Of a DNA stretch of 64,000 bases, positions 16,590-25,266 are shown piece by piece (the stretch's first letter is position 1; each line of letters begins with the position of its first letter). The notes under the pieces were generated by a model, which saw only the letters and a program-made list of their open reading frames with translations, was not told the DNA's origin and ran no database searches. Source of the DNA: Actinoplanes sichuanensis (GTDB lineage Bacteria; Actinomycetota; Actinomycetes; Mycobacteriales; Micromonosporaceae). The DNA is taken from NCBI RefSeq assembly GCF_033097365.1, contig NZ_AP028461.1, positions 2,294,001 through 2,358,000 of the forward strand. Reading direction: 5' to 3'. The position numbers and the translations under genes are program-made.

Positions 16590-17606
16590 TCACTCGGCCG
16601 GTGTCGCGGAACGGGCCACCTCGCGACACCGGCCTTGCGGTTGATCCGGTCGACGGCCGAAGCGATGCCGGTACTCGGTGGGGGTCAGGCCGGTTTCGCG
16701 GCGCAGTAGTGCGCGCAGGTTCGTCGCCGTGCCGAGGCCGCTGTGGCGGGCGACCACGTCCAGCCGGGACTCGCCGCGTTCCAGCAGACGGCAGGCGAGG
16801 GCGACCCGTTCGGCGGTCAGCCAGGCCAGCGGCGTCGTGCCCAGCTCGGCCCGGAACCGGCGGTGCAGCGTCGCCGGGCTCACCGCCATCCGCCCGGCCA
16901 GGTCCGCGACTGTCAGCGGGCGGTCGAGACGCTCCTGGATCCAGGCCAGCAACGGGCCCAGCGAATCCTCCGGGATGTCGGGGATCGGCCGCTCGATGAA
17001 CTGCCGCTGACCGCCGTCGCGGTGGGCGAAGACGAGCCGGCGGCTGACCGCGTTGGCGATCTCGGCGCCGTGGTCGCGTCGCACCACGTGCAGGCCGAGA
17101 TCGAGCGCGGCAGCGCTTCCCGCCGCCGTGAGGATGTCACCGTCGTCCACGAAGAGAACGTCGGTCTCCAGCCGCACATGCGGGAAACGTGACCGGAAGC
17201 CGGCAGCCCACTGCCAGTGGACGGTGGCTCGCCTTCCGTCCAGAACTCCGGCCTCGGCCAGTGTGAACGCTCCGCTGCAGAAGCCGATCAACCGGGCGCC
17301 CCGGGCGTGGGCCCGACCGATCGCGTCCAGGACGACCGGGTGCCGCGGGACCTCCACGTCGGGTCGGTTCGGGACGATGACCGTGTCCGCCTCGTCGACC
17401 GCGTCGAGCGGGGCGATCCCGGTCAGGTCGAAGAAGCCGTCGCGCATCCGAGTGGTCCGGGTGGCCGCGCAGAGACGAAAGTCGTACAGGTCGCGGCCGA
17501 GTTCGGGCCGGTGGAGTCCGAACACCTCGATGGCGCAGCCGAGCTCGAAGGGATTGGAGCCGGCGTCGACCAGTACCACCACGCGGTGCAAGGATTCTTT
17601 CGTCAT
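16590..17606 (-). CDS. GlxA-type transcriptional regulator (DJ-1/PfpI domain plus AraC HTH)
   Basis: 338 residues. The N-terminal DJ-1/PfpI-like domain (HRVVVLVDAGSNPFELGCAIEVFG) has the nucleophile-elbow segment IGFCSGAFTLAEAG. The C-terminal AraC helix-turn-helix pair is at about residues 220-320 (LDRPLTVADLAGRMAVSPATLHRRFRAELGTTPLAW in pieces; GLTPTEYRHRFGR). Such proteins sense amine- or amide-type metabolites in several cases, but the ligand here is unknown. It is divergent from a cupin gene 44 nt away, its most likely target. Confidence 0.9.
   Translation of the reverse strand: MTKESLHRVVVLVDAGSNPFELGCAIEVFGLHRPELGRDLYDFRLCAATRTTRMRDGFFDLTGIAPLDAVDEADTVIVPNRPDVEVPRHPVVLDAIGRAHARGARLIGFCSGAFTLAEAGVLDGRRATVHWQWAAGFRSRFPHVRLETDVLFVDDGDILTAAGSAAALDLGLHVVRRDHGAEIANAVSRRLVFAHRDGGQRQFIERPIPDIPEDSLGPLLAWIQERLDRPLTVADLAGRMAVSPATLHRRFRAELGTTPLAWLTAERVALACRLLERGESRLDVVARHSGLGTATNLRALLRRETGLTPTEYRHRFGRRPDQPQGRCREVARSATPAE
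16596..16634. terminator. Hairpin between convergent genes
   Basis: GGCCGGTGTCGCG (16596-16608) pairs perfectly with CGCGACACCGGCC (16622-16634) across a 13-nt loop, 8 nt after the M28 peptidase stop codon. There is no T-run, as is usual in high-GC actinobacteria. It lies inside the 3' end of the convergent regulator gene. Confidence 0.75.
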
Positions 17607-17650
17607 CCGCGATTCCTAGCACTCACGCCGTGCCCGGGAAAGGTCACACG

Positions 17651-18034
17651 ATGGGTGGCGTGACTGAACCGATCTCCCTGACCACCGCTCTGGCCTCCTT
17701 CGCGGAGCTGTGGAGCCCGCGCATCGTGACCCGGGTCAACGACTACGACATCCGGGTCGCCAAGGTGCGCGGCGAGCACATCTGGCACACCCACGACCAC
17801 ACCGACGAGTTCTTCCTGGTGTTGGAGGGCGAGCTGACGATCGCCATGCGTGATCGCACGGTGGTGCTGCGACGAGGTGATGTCTTCACGGTGCCGCGCG
17901 GAACCGAGCACAAGCCGTCGTCGGTGGACGGCGCGTCGATCCTCATGGTGGAGCCGACCGGGACCGTCACGGTCGGCGATCAGCACGACGAGGTACCCGA
18001 GCACGTCGACGCCACGACCGGGCACGCCCTGTAG
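17651..18034 (+). CDS. Cupin-domain protein
   Basis: 127 residues from ATG 17651 (GTG 17660 is possible). The cupin metal-binding motif is visible as HIWHTHDHTDEFFLVLEGELTI, read as two short parts, with a second motif RRGDVFTVPRGTEHKP. It is a small single-domain beta-barrel probably binding one metal ion; similar actinobacterial proteins are annotated only as cupins. Divergent from the GlxA-type regulator. Confidence 0.85.
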   Translation: MGGVTEPISLTTALASFAELWSPRIVTRVNDYDIRVAKVRGEHIWHTHDHTDEFFLVLEGELTIAMRDRTVVLRRGDVFTVPRGTEHKPSSVDGASILMVEPTGTVTVGDQHDEVPEHVDATTGHAL

Positions 18035-18048
18035 CCCGGTCGGTCCGG

Positions 18049-18810
18049 CTATCTCCGGGCGGTGATCAGGACTGTGTGTTTGCGGATGTGGAAGGTGCCC
18101 TCGGCGGCGATCCGGGCCTCGACGAGGTCCCGGGCGGCGGATTCCTCGGCCGGGGTCAGCGGGGTGGCGGCGATGCTGGCCAGGAATGCCAGGACCGGGT
18201 CGGGCGAGGGAACCGCCAGGTCGCTGGGGTAGCGCTCGACGGTGACCGTGTCGAAACGGCGGGCCACCATCTGCGGGACGGTTTCGGCGGTGATGTTGTT
18301 GCGGGCCGTGGACAGGACCAGGTCGGGGCGGCCGATCTGCGGGCCCAGCGCGAGCAACTCGGTCATGTGGTCTCGGCCGTTGACCGCGGCCAGCAGCAGG
18401 CCGCCGGGGCGCAGCACACGGGCGAAGTCGCGTAGTGCCGCGGCCGGGTCGTCCAGGTGGTAGAGCATGTGGTTGGCGACCACCGTGTCGAACGTGGCCG
18501 CGGCGAACGGCAGCCGGGTCGCGTCGCACTGCTCGACCGTGGCGCCGTCGACCGTCCGCAGGTGGGCGCACATGGCCTCGGAGAAATCGGTCAGGGTCAG
18601 CCGCATCCCACTGTGGTCCACGTGCGACCACAGTTCGCCGGTACCGGCGCCGACCTCCAGCACGTCCCCGGTGGCGGGCAGGCGGGCGGCCACGAAATCG
18701 AACCAGTGTTGTGGGTTGGTGCTGAAACTGTGGATCGCCATTCGTGCGGTCAGATTGTCGGAGGTGGCCGCATACTGCTGGACGGCCCTCGACGAGGACG
18801 AAGTGGTCAC
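18049..18810 (-). CDS. Class I SAM-dependent methyltransferase
   Basis: 253 residues: motif I VLEVGAGTGELWSHV, TLTDFSEAMCAHLR, CDATRLPFAAATFDTVVANHMLYHL (in pieces), VLRPGGLLLAAVNG. This is the Methyltransf_11 type, close to UbiE-like small-molecule methyltransferases. No substrate evidence and no operon partner; convergent with the cupin gene. Confidence 0.85.
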   Translation of the reverse strand: MTTSSSSRAVQQYAATSDNLTARMAIHSFSTNPQHWFDFVAARLPATGDVLEVGAGTGELWSHVDHSGMRLTLTDFSEAMCAHLRTVDGATVEQCDATRLPFAAATFDTVVANHMLYHLDDPAAALRDFARVLRPGGLLLAAVNGRDHMTELLALGPQIGRPDLVLSTARNNITAETVPQMVARRFDTVTVERYPSDLAVPSPDPVLAFLASIAATPLTPAEESAARDLVEARIAAEGTFHIRKHTVLITARR

Positions 18811-18848
18811 GCCCAGACGCTATCAGCGATAGGTGGTGACCGATCGTT

Positions 18849-19454
18849 TCAAGGATTCTGGGGCGGTGCGACCGCACGCCGACTCTCGGGGACGGTGAAG
18901 GTGGTGTTCGGGGACTTCTCCGAGCGTACGAAATCCAGGAATCGCTCGATGTTCGTCGCGATCTCCTGCAGTGCGTCGGTGTAGTCACGGACCGTTCCCG
19001 GGACACGGAGAGCGTGGTCGGCATCGGGGATCTCGACGAACGGCTTGCCGGTGGCCCGGGCCGCGTCGGAGTCCCAGAATCGGTCGCCGGTGCCGCCGAT
19101 CAGCAGGGCGGGCGCCGGGCCGGCGGTGATCGCGGCGGTGACCACCGGATCGACCAGCAGGGGCGTGAGCCAGATCGCGGGCAGCGACCGTTCGGCGGCG
19201 AGCGCGGCCGCCCGCGTGCCCAGTGACTTGGCGATCAGAATCGGACGCGTCGACGGGTCGATGCGGTGCAGGGCGGCCTCGACGTGCACCCGGACGAACG
19301 GCTCCGGATCGATGTCGAGAAGGCCCTCGGGCGCGAGCCAGGTGACATGCTCGGCCGCGTCGCCGTGCCCGGTGAGGATGAAGTCGGCGAGGTCGAAGAG
19401 GGTGCCCGCGGTCGAGTAGAGGCGGCCGGGCACCAGGATTCCGGTGAGTCTCAC
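18849..19454 (-). CDS. Alpha/beta-hydrolase-like protein
   Basis: 201 residues from a GTG overlapping the stop of the nucleotidyltransferase gene (GTGA). The nucleophile elbow is IAKSLGTRAAALA (Ser in the x-Ser-x-Gly position). A plausible acid is in GGTGDRFWDSD and a plausible His in PDADHALRVPG. Short relative to typical hydrolases, with no lid domain. The longer open frame upstream is Arg/Pro-rich shadow of the neighbouring gene. Third gene of a 20430-18849 operon. Confidence 0.75.
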   Translation of the reverse strand: MRLTGILVPGRLYSTAGTLFDLADFILTGHGDAAEHVTWLAPEGLLDIDPEPFVRVHVEAALHRIDPSTRPILIAKSLGTRAAALAAERSLPAIWLTPLLVDPVVTAAITAGPAPALLIGGTGDRFWDSDAARATGKPFVEIPDADHALRVPGTVRDYTDALQEIATNIERFLDFVRSEKSPNTTFTVPESRRAVAPPQNP

Positions 19455-20092
19455 GCGCGTGGCCAGTCCTTCAGTCGGTGGCGGAGGGCATCGATCGCGG
19501 CCCGGTCCAGTCCGTAGAGGGCGAACCGGGCGTCGTCGAGCCGGTCCAGGTAGCGGCCCGCATCGGCGATGTCCTCCGGGTCGAGGGCCGGGTCGGCGGC
19601 GTGGGCGAGCTCGATGATCCGGGCCAGCGGATAGCGCTCCAGGGCGGCCGCCACGTCGATGTAGTCGCGGACCTCGCGCCGGTTGACCAGGGCGGCGACC
19701 TTCGTGGCGACCAGATCGTCGAGGTGCATGACCGGGCCGACATCCATCACCACCGGCGCGCGATGCCGGTCCAGGCGGCACAGGGTGAGACGCAGGGCCC
19801 GATGCGAGCCGGCGACCAGGAACTCCTGGATGTCGGCGTCCATGCCGGCGAACAGCTCGTCGGCGTCCTCGCGGACCACCCGGTAGCCGGCCGCGGTCAG
19901 CGCCGAGGTGACCTCACCGGCTGCCGCGGCGACTCCGCCGGCGGTGTCGGTGAACAGGTCGAGGTCCTCGGTGGGGCGGGCGACCAGGCCGTTGACCAGC
20001 CACGCGACCCCGCCGCCGAGGACGAACCCGTGTTTGTCGGCGACCGCCAGGGCGATCCGGGCGACGTCACGGTAGAAGTCGTCGACGCTCAC
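19451..20092 (-). CDS. Nucleotidyltransferase of the AbiEii/AbiGii-like type
   Basis: 213 residues from GTG 20092, which overlaps the upstream gene's stop. The fold signature is GGGVAWLVNGLVARPTEDLDLFTD, containing the GG, the R-x-T-x-D and the DLDLF metal-binding pair. A later conserved Lys (DDLVATKVAALVNRREVRDYID in pieces) is typical of the AbiEii/GSU family. Many such proteins are toxins of nucleotidyltransferase toxin-antitoxin modules or related enzymes modifying tRNA or protein. The small upstream gene would be the partner. Confidence 0.8.
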   Translation of the reverse strand: MSVDDFYRDVARIALAVADKHGFVLGGGVAWLVNGLVARPTEDLDLFTDTAGGVAAAAGEVTSALTAAGYRVVREDADELFAGMDADIQEFLVAGSHRALRLTLCRLDRHRAPVVMDVGPVMHLDDLVATKVAALVNRREVRDYIDVAAALERYPLARIIELAHAADPALDPEDIADAGRYLDRLDDARFALYGLDRAAIDALRHRLKDWPRA

Positions 20093-20430
20093 GCGGTGGT
20101 GCGCAGGCGCAGCCGCGGGTGGCGGGCCTCCCAGGCGGCGCGGACACCGCGGGGCAGATTGAGCTCCGGCCACACCCGCACCAGCGTCGCGCCGTCCAGA
20201 TGGTCGCGTAGCTCGTCGATGCGGATGGCCTCGCGGAGCACGCTCTCATACATCCACAGGAGCATGGTGTGCCGGCTCAGGTCGAAGGCCCGCTGCGGGT
20301 GCCACCACAGGCGCAGCGGCAGCTCGACGAACCCGGCGGTCGGCCCGCACAACTCGCCGAGGGTCCCCGCCACGACCACCGGCCGGTGCGGCCGGGCGAG
20401 GTGTGTAACGGGGGCGGCACTCACAGACAT
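20089..20430 (-). CDS. Small protein preceding the nucleotidyltransferase (candidate partner or antitoxin)
   Basis: 113 residues from ATG 20430; an ATG at 20451 is also in frame. I recognise no named domain. The central part (LWMYESVLREAIRIDELRDHLDGATLVRVWPELNLP, read in pieces) is helical and resembles proteins often found just upstream of AbiEii-type nucleotidyltransferases in actinobacteria. The 4-nt overlap with the nucleotidyltransferase gene supports a functional pair. No obvious DNA-binding motif, so the antitoxin role is inference. Confidence 0.55.
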   Translation of the reverse strand: MSVSAAPVTHLARPHRPVVVAGTLGELCGPTAGFVELPLRLWWHPQRAFDLSRHTMLLWMYESVLREAIRIDELRDHLDGATLVRVWPELNLPRGVRAAWEARHPRLRLRTTA

Positions 20431-20532
20431 GCCATCAGCGTAAACCGGCACACCGTACAGAAGGTAAACGCCTGGGTTCCTAGGACGGTACGGGTGGCGA
20501 TGAGTTCCGGTGAGACCGCCGGTCTACCCCGT

Positions 20533-21258
20533 ATGACTGTTGCTGACATGGCGACCTGGCAGGCCGCCCGGGATGAACTGTTGATCCGCGAGAAGGCGCA
20601 CACCCGTGAGGGCGACGCGATCGCCGCCGCCCGCCGGAAGCTGCCGATGGTCGAGGTCGAGCCGGGCATCCGGGTGGTGGGGCCGGCCGGGGCGGTGCCC
20701 TTCACCGAACTCTTCCAAGGGCGTGACGAACTCGTCATCTACCAACACATGTGGTACGACGGCACGCCGCACCAGGGCCAGTGCGAGGGCTGCACGTACG
20801 CGGCGTGGAATCTGAAGGACGCCGTCTACCTCAACGCGCGCGGGGTGTCGTTCGCGTTCGTGACCACCGGGCGCTGGCCCGAGGTGGCCGCGTTCACCGA
20901 GTTCATGGGCTACACCCAGCCCTGGTATTCGGTGCGGGACACCCCGGCGCCGGTCGGCGGGGAGATGGGACGGTTCGCCTGCTTCCTGCGCGACGGTGAC
21001 CGGGTGTTCCTCACCTACTCCACCACCGGGCGGGGGACCGAACCGGCCAACCCGACGTTCGCGCTGCTCGACATGACGATCAACGGCCGGGGCGAGGCGT
21101 GGCAGGGCATCCCGGACGGGCGCGGGCCGTGCTGGTACTGGCGCACCGACGTGGACGGCAACCCGACCTGGGAGGGGACCGGCCGCCCGACCCCGCAGTG
21201 GACCCGCCCCGGAGTGACCGTCGAGAAGACGCTCGGCCGGGACGGGCACTGCCACTGA
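20533..21258 (+). CDS. DUF899-family thioredoxin-like protein
   Basis: 241 residues from ATG 20533 (ATG 20500 with GGGTGG nearby would add 11). DUF899 hallmarks are visible: ELLIREKAHTREGDAIAAARRKLPMV, then LFQGRDELVIYQHMWYD and a CxxC in GQCEGCTYAAW, later RVFLTYSTTGRG. The Cys pair and thioredoxin-like layout suggest a redox role, but the function is not established. Divergent from the nucleotidyltransferase operon. Confidence 0.88.
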   Translation: MTVADMATWQAARDELLIREKAHTREGDAIAAARRKLPMVEVEPGIRVVGPAGAVPFTELFQGRDELVIYQHMWYDGTPHQGQCEGCTYAAWNLKDAVYLNARGVSFAFVTTGRWPEVAAFTEFMGYTQPWYSVRDTPAPVGGEMGRFACFLRDGDRVFLTYSTTGRGTEPANPTFALLDMTINGRGEAWQGIPDGRGPCWYWRTDVDGNPTWEGTGRPTPQWTRPGVTVEKTLGRDGHCH

Positions 21259-21274
21259 CCAGCCTGGGCTGGGA

Positions 21275-22231
21275 CTACGGGCCGAGCGCGACGACCGGGT
21301 GGTCGAACGACTCCGGGCAGCGCATGACGTTCAGGTCCCAGCCCCGGCCGATGACGACCTCGGGCGGGTTGTACTCGGCATGAGGTGGCTCCTCGACCGG
21401 GCGCCAACTGTCGCCCTCGCGTGCCCACTCGCCGCCGGACACCGCGAGGAGCAGGACCGGCTTGGCGCCGCATTCCACGCAGGTGACCTCCGGATCGGCG
21501 CCCACCGACCAGTCGGGGTAGCCACCGACCTTCCAGCCGGGCACGAGGGAGAGGTGGAAGTGGAATAAATCCTCTTCCTCGTCCCAGGCATCGATGCGTT
21601 CGCGGAGATCGTCGGGGAGCAGGTCCGACGACGGATACTCGGTCACCTGTTCGGGGAAGACCGCGCACGTCGCCGGCAGGTAGTGCTCGACCACGACCGG
21701 CGGCTCCGGCGGGGTGCCGAGCACCTCGGTCACGTCGGCGCTGCGCCGCCAGAGCACCCGCACCCGGGGGTTGTAGTCGTCGGCCGGGTGGTCCAGCGGG
21801 CACCACAGCACCTGGAGCAGGTCGCAGTCGTCCGGCCCGGCGAAATCCGGGACGTCCCGCCGGTACAACTGGGCGACCGGGATCAGCGGGATCGGCTGGT
21901 CGACCAGATGGTGCGGCTCGGAGAAGTCCCAGCCCGGCATCTCGGCCCGCTCGGCGGCGGTGTAGTCGCGGCCATGCGCCGCCGCGCGGATCTCGCGGGA
22001 GCGCCGGACGACGGCCGGGGTGTGCAAGCTGCTCACGTAATGCTTGGCGCGGTCATGGCAGAACGGCCAAGCCTCGTCGGCCGGCCACAGCAGCGGCCCG
22101 CCGACCGAACTGTCCGCGGCCGTCGGCCCACCCGGCCGAGGATGCAGCCGGGTGGTCGTGGCGGCGTAGGCCCGCAGCTCCGGGAAGAGGGCGGCGATGT
22201 CGACCGGACGCGGCGGGGTGGTGTAAGCCAT
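21275..22231 (-). CDS. DUF1963/YwqG-like protein
   Basis: 318 residues; the ATG overlaps the stop of the pentapeptide-repeat gene (ATGA). It has the DUF1963-like features GGPLLWPADEAWPFC, PLIPVAQLYRRDVPDF, DLLQVLWCPLDH and HLSLVPGWKVGGYPDW near the C-terminus, with a CxxC (VTCVECG) just after. Function unknown. Third gene of an aldo/keto reductase - pentapeptide - DUF1963 operon. Confidence 0.75.
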   Translation of the reverse strand: MAYTTPPRPVDIAALFPELRAYAATTTRLHPRPGGPTAADSSVGGPLLWPADEAWPFCHDRAKHYVSSLHTPAVVRRSREIRAAAHGRDYTAAERAEMPGWDFSEPHHLVDQPIPLIPVAQLYRRDVPDFAGPDDCDLLQVLWCPLDHPADDYNPRVRVLWRRSADVTEVLGTPPEPPVVVEHYLPATCAVFPEQVTEYPSSDLLPDDLRERIDAWDEEEDLFHFHLSLVPGWKVGGYPDWSVGADPEVTCVECGAKPVLLLAVSGGEWAREGDSWRPVEEPPHAEYNPPEVVIGRGWDLNVMRCPESFDHPVVALGP

Positions 22232-22812
22232 CAGGCGTCGCGGATCTGCAGGCCCAGCGACATCGCCAGGGTCACCGCCTGGTCGGCGGTGATCACCGCG
22301 TTGCGCATCTCCACCGTGCGCGGGTCGAAGGACTGCAGGTCGGTGCCGCGCAGGTCGCAACCGGTGAAGTCGGCGCCGGTCAGCTGGGCCGCCGACAGGT
22401 CCAGGCCGCGCATGGTGCCGTTGCGGGCCCGGACCCCGGTCAGGTCGGCCTCCCGCATCCGCACCCCGGTGAACGTGGCGCTGCCCAGGTCGGCGCGGGG
22501 CAGCACGATGAACGACCAGTCCCCGCCGTCGACCGTGGTCAGGTCGAAGCCGCAGCCCTCGAAACCACTGCCGACCGCCTTGCAGTTGGTGAACGTCGCG
22601 TCGAAGAAGTTGCAGTTCACGAACCGGCAGTTCAGGAACGCCACATCGACCGCCTGCGCGCAGTTGAACCGGCCGTCGCGGAACACACACTCGGAGAACT
22701 CGATGCCCTCCAGGTCGGTCTCGCACAGGTCGAGCCCGGAGAACTGGACGCCCTCGTGCCGCTTCTCCTTACCGGCCCCGGCATCCCAGTCGCGGGTGGT
22801 GAGCGTCCTCAT
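22231..22812 (-). CDS. Pentapeptide-repeat protein
   Basis: 193 residues from ATG 22812, overlapping the stop of the aldo/keto reductase gene. Repeating A(D/N)LxG-type units run through most of the protein ([50 protein letters not shown]), giving a right-handed quadrilateral beta helix. It has an unusually high number of Cys and Phe at the centre positions. Some members protect gyrase (MfpA/Qnr), but no Qnr-specific loop is visible. Role unknown. Confidence 0.88.
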   Translation of the reverse strand: MRTLTTRDWDAGAGKEKRHEGVQFSGLDLCETDLEGIEFSECVFRDGRFNCAQAVDVAFLNCRFVNCNFFDATFTNCKAVGSGFEGCGFDLTTVDGGDWSFIVLPRADLGSATFTGVRMREADLTGVRARNGTMRGLDLSAAQLTGADFTGCDLRGTDLQSFDPRTVEMRNAVITADQAVTLAMSLGLQIRDA

Positions 22813-23816
22813 GCGCGGCGTCGCGGCGACCGGGCCAGGTAGGCGTGCGGGTACGGCAGCGGCTGCTCGCCGGCCGCGGTCAGCTGCTCCAGGTGCTTGT
22901 CGTCGAGACTCCAGCCGGTCGCGCCCAGGTTGTCGGCGAGCTGCTCGGTGGTCCGGGCGCCGATGATCGGGGCGGTCACCCCGGGCCGCTGCCCCAGCCA
23001 GCGCAACGCCACCTGGGCCGGGCTGCGCCCGACCGTGGACGCGACGTCGAGCAGCGCGTCGGTGACCGCCCACACCCGCCCGTCGACGCTGTCCTGCCAG
23101 TTGCCGAGCCACGGCTGCTTGTCACCGTCCCACCGGCTGCCGGCCGGGGCCGACGTCATGCCGCGCCGGTACTTGCCGGAGAGCCAGCCACCCCGCAGCG
23201 GCGACCACGGGATGATCCCGACCCCCTCGTTGCGGCAGACCGGCACGAACTCGGTCTCGATCTCCCGGTCGATCAGGTTGTAGAGCGGCTGCGCGGCCAC
23301 GAACGGCTCCCACCCACGGAACCGGGCCACGTCCACCGACTTCTGCAACTGCCACGCCGCATAGTTGGACACCCCGAGATGCCTGACCTTGCCGGTACGC
23401 ACGAGCGTGTCCAGCGTCGACAGGGTCTCCTCGACGGGTGTCGTCTCGTCGAAACAGTGCAGCTGGTAGAGGTCGATGTAGTCGGTGCCGAGCCGCCGCA
23501 GGCTGGCCTCGACCGCCGAGATGAGGTGCTTGCGCCCGCCGCCGTGGTCGTTGCCGGCGTCACCGGTCGCCCAGAACCCCTTGGTCGCGATCACCAGCGA
23601 GTCACGCCGCTGCCGCGCCAGCCAACGCCCGATGATCTCCTCGGAGACGCCGCCCGCGTAGACGTCGGCGGTGTCGATGAAATCACCGCCCGCCTCGACA
23701 TACCGATCCAGGATCGCGTGGGAGGCGGACTCATCCGCCTCATTGCCGAACGTCATCGTCCCGAGGCACAGCTCGCTCACCCGAAGCCCGCTGCCCCCGA
23801 CGTACCGGTACTCCAT
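22809..23816 (-). CDS. Aldo/keto reductase
   Basis: 335 residues of an NADP(H)-dependent TIM-barrel reductase. Catalytic residues lie in [14 protein letters not shown] (Asp, Tyr), VIATKGFW (Lys) and [11 protein letters not shown] (His). The NADPH-binding end is [19 protein letters not shown]. It resembles the AKR11/12-type oxidoreductases. First gene of an operon with the pentapeptide-repeat and DUF1963 genes, divergent from the gene at 23855. Confidence 0.92.
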   Translation of the reverse strand: MEYRYVGGSGLRVSELCLGTMTFGNEADESASHAILDRYVEAGGDFIDTADVYAGGVSEEIIGRWLARQRRDSLVIATKGFWATGDAGNDHGGGRKHLISAVEASLRRLGTDYIDLYQLHCFDETTPVEETLSTLDTLVRTGKVRHLGVSNYAAWQLQKSVDVARFRGWEPFVAAQPLYNLIDREIETEFVPVCRNEGVGIIPWSPLRGGWLSGKYRRGMTSAPAGSRWDGDKQPWLGNWQDSVDGRVWAVTDALLDVASTVGRSPAQVALRWLGQRPGVTAPIIGARTTEQLADNLGATGWSLDDKHLEQLTAAGEQPLPYPHAYLARSPRRRA

Positions 23817-23854
23817 GTGACAGATCCTTCCAGCGCGCCCGTAGATTCACCAAT

Positions 23855-24523
23855 GTGACACGGAAGATCCGGACGATCGGATACTGGGCGGGCCTCGGCC
23901 CGGCCGAACCCTGGCCGGACGTGTGCGCCTTCGTCAGCGATGACGTCGACCACGAGGCGGTCGCCTATCTGCGAGCGGGCACCATGATCGCGGTGTCCGG
24001 GAGCTCTGCCCGGTGCACGCTGTGCGGCCGCTCGATCGGCCGGCGGTTGCTGACCGACGGCGACCGGTACATGTGGCACGAGGGACTCGCCCACTACGTC
24101 GAGGAGCACGGCGTCCGGCTGCCGGTGCGACTGGTGGGCGTTCCGGCGCCCTTCGATGCCGAGGGGTTCGACCACTCGGTCTCGGTCGACAGCGACTGGT
24201 GGTTCGGGCAGCGGGGCCGGCCGGTCGTCGATCACCTGCCGGGATGTCACCACAGCCCGGTGCGTTGCGAGTGGATGCTGCCCGCATACGCCGACATCTG
24301 GATCGACCGGGTGCGGCCCGGCGACATCACCACGATGGCCCGGCTGCGTCGCCTGTTCGGCGCCGACTGGCCGTTCAGCGGGCTGCGCGACCGAATCGCC
24401 GCGCAGCCGTTCCTGGTCGAACGCAACGGCCGCCCGGCCGAGCTGAACCGGGTGGCCGAGCTGCGTGACTTCCTGTTCTACGACACCTCGGAGGGGCTGG
24501 TCAGCGTCATCCCGGACGTCTGA
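23855..24523 (+). CDS. Hypothetical protein with a CxxC motif
   Basis: 222 residues from GTG 23855. Near residue 52, ARCTLCGRSIGRR, followed by DGDRYMWHEGLAHYVEEH, looks like a small zinc- or substrate-binding motif. The rest is Trp/Asp-rich and globular. I recall similar sequences in actinobacteria only as hypothetical proteins. The 3' end overlaps the convergent RlaP gene by 46 nt. Confidence 0.65.
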   Translation: MTRKIRTIGYWAGLGPAEPWPDVCAFVSDDVDHEAVAYLRAGTMIAVSGSSARCTLCGRSIGRRLLTDGDRYMWHEGLAHYVEEHGVRLPVRLVGVPAPFDAEGFDHSVSVDSDWWFGQRGRPVVDHLPGCHHSPVRCEWMLPAYADIWIDRVRPGDITTMARLRRLFGADWPFSGLRDRIAAQPFLVERNGRPAELNRVAELRDFLFYDTSEGLVSVIPDV

Positions 24524-25266
24524 CCGAGGCGGGTGGTCACCACCAGCTCGTGCAGGGCCTCCACGGCGGCCGGGTCGGCGTAAGCCGGGAGTCTGCTCTC
24601 GTCGCGGGCCTCCTCCAGCTCGGCGCGCAGCGCCGGGATGTCGGCCGCCAGATATGCCGCGGCGCGGGCCGGCATCGGGCCGTGTTCGGCTTCGCGTTTC
24701 GCGGCGATCAGGTCCGGGACGTAAGGGATTCGGGAACCCAGCACGCCCAGGTCGCAGACCACCTCGCCGGTGCGCATCAGGTGGATGCCGGTGAGCAGCA
24801 CGCGCAGCGTGTACAGGGCCGGCTTGATCCGGCCGGTGTTGTGGTAGAGCTGCTGCTGGCTGTGCGAGAACCCCAGATAGTGGTGCGCGTGTCCGCTGGT
24901 GATCATCCGGGGTGCGAGATCCTTGAGGGCGGTGTGCAGCGGCGAGGTCACCACCACCAGCGGCGAGACGAGCTGCTCCAGCACGTAGCCGTTGCGGCTG
25001 TTGAACAGCTTCGCGAACTTGCGCAGGTCGTGGCTGACCACGTCGAGTTCGACGCCGTCGCGGATGCCGGACCGTTCGAGGGTGTCCGGGCCGGTGCGCA
25101 GACCGACCACCTCGTGCGCCGGCAGGATGTGCGAGGCGCGCAGGTCCAGGTCGGAGTCGACGGAGGCGAACCCGTACAGATGCGCGCCGCTCACGGTCGC
25201 GAAGACCAGGGGATACGGCAGGTCGGTGGCGGCGTCCGCGGCCCACTCCGGCACGACGGTGGTCAT
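24478..25266 (-). CDS. RlaP-type nucleotidyltransferase (PF10127-like)
   Basis: 262 residues. The nucleotidyltransferase core is FATVSGAHLYGFASVDSDLDLRA: GS/GA-helix then SDxDL with the metal-binding Asp pair. It is followed by ELDVVSHDLRKFAKLFNSRNGYVLEQLVSP (in pieces) and the helical C-terminal half with HYLGFSHSQQQLYH. This fits the RlaP/COG3541 family of DNA-polymerase-beta-like enzymes, proposed from context studies to act in RNA repair. Its ATG overlaps the stop of a second RlaP gene; the two probably act together. Confidence 0.82.
   Translation of the reverse strand: MTTVVPEWAADAATDLPYPLVFATVSGAHLYGFASVDSDLDLRASHILPAHEVVGLRTGPDTLERSGIRDGVELDVVSHDLRKFAKLFNSRNGYVLEQLVSPLVVVTSPLHTALKDLAPRMITSGHAHHYLGFSHSQQQLYHNTGRIKPALYTLRVLLTGIHLMRTGEVVCDLGVLGSRIPYVPDLIAAKREAEHGPMPARAAAYLAADIPALRAELEEARDESRLPAYADPAAVEALHELVVTTRLGQTSGMTLTSPSEVS

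Noticed and set aside
14800..16629. 609-codon open frame antisense to the M28 peptidase
   Set aside because: Composition is Gly/Arg/Val shadow of high-GC third-position bias; the plus-strand gene has a signal peptide and all zinc ligands.
22231..22812. Pentapeptide protein as a quinolone-resistance (Qnr/MfpA) gene
   Set aside because: No gyrase-specific loop or resistance context; generic repeats only.
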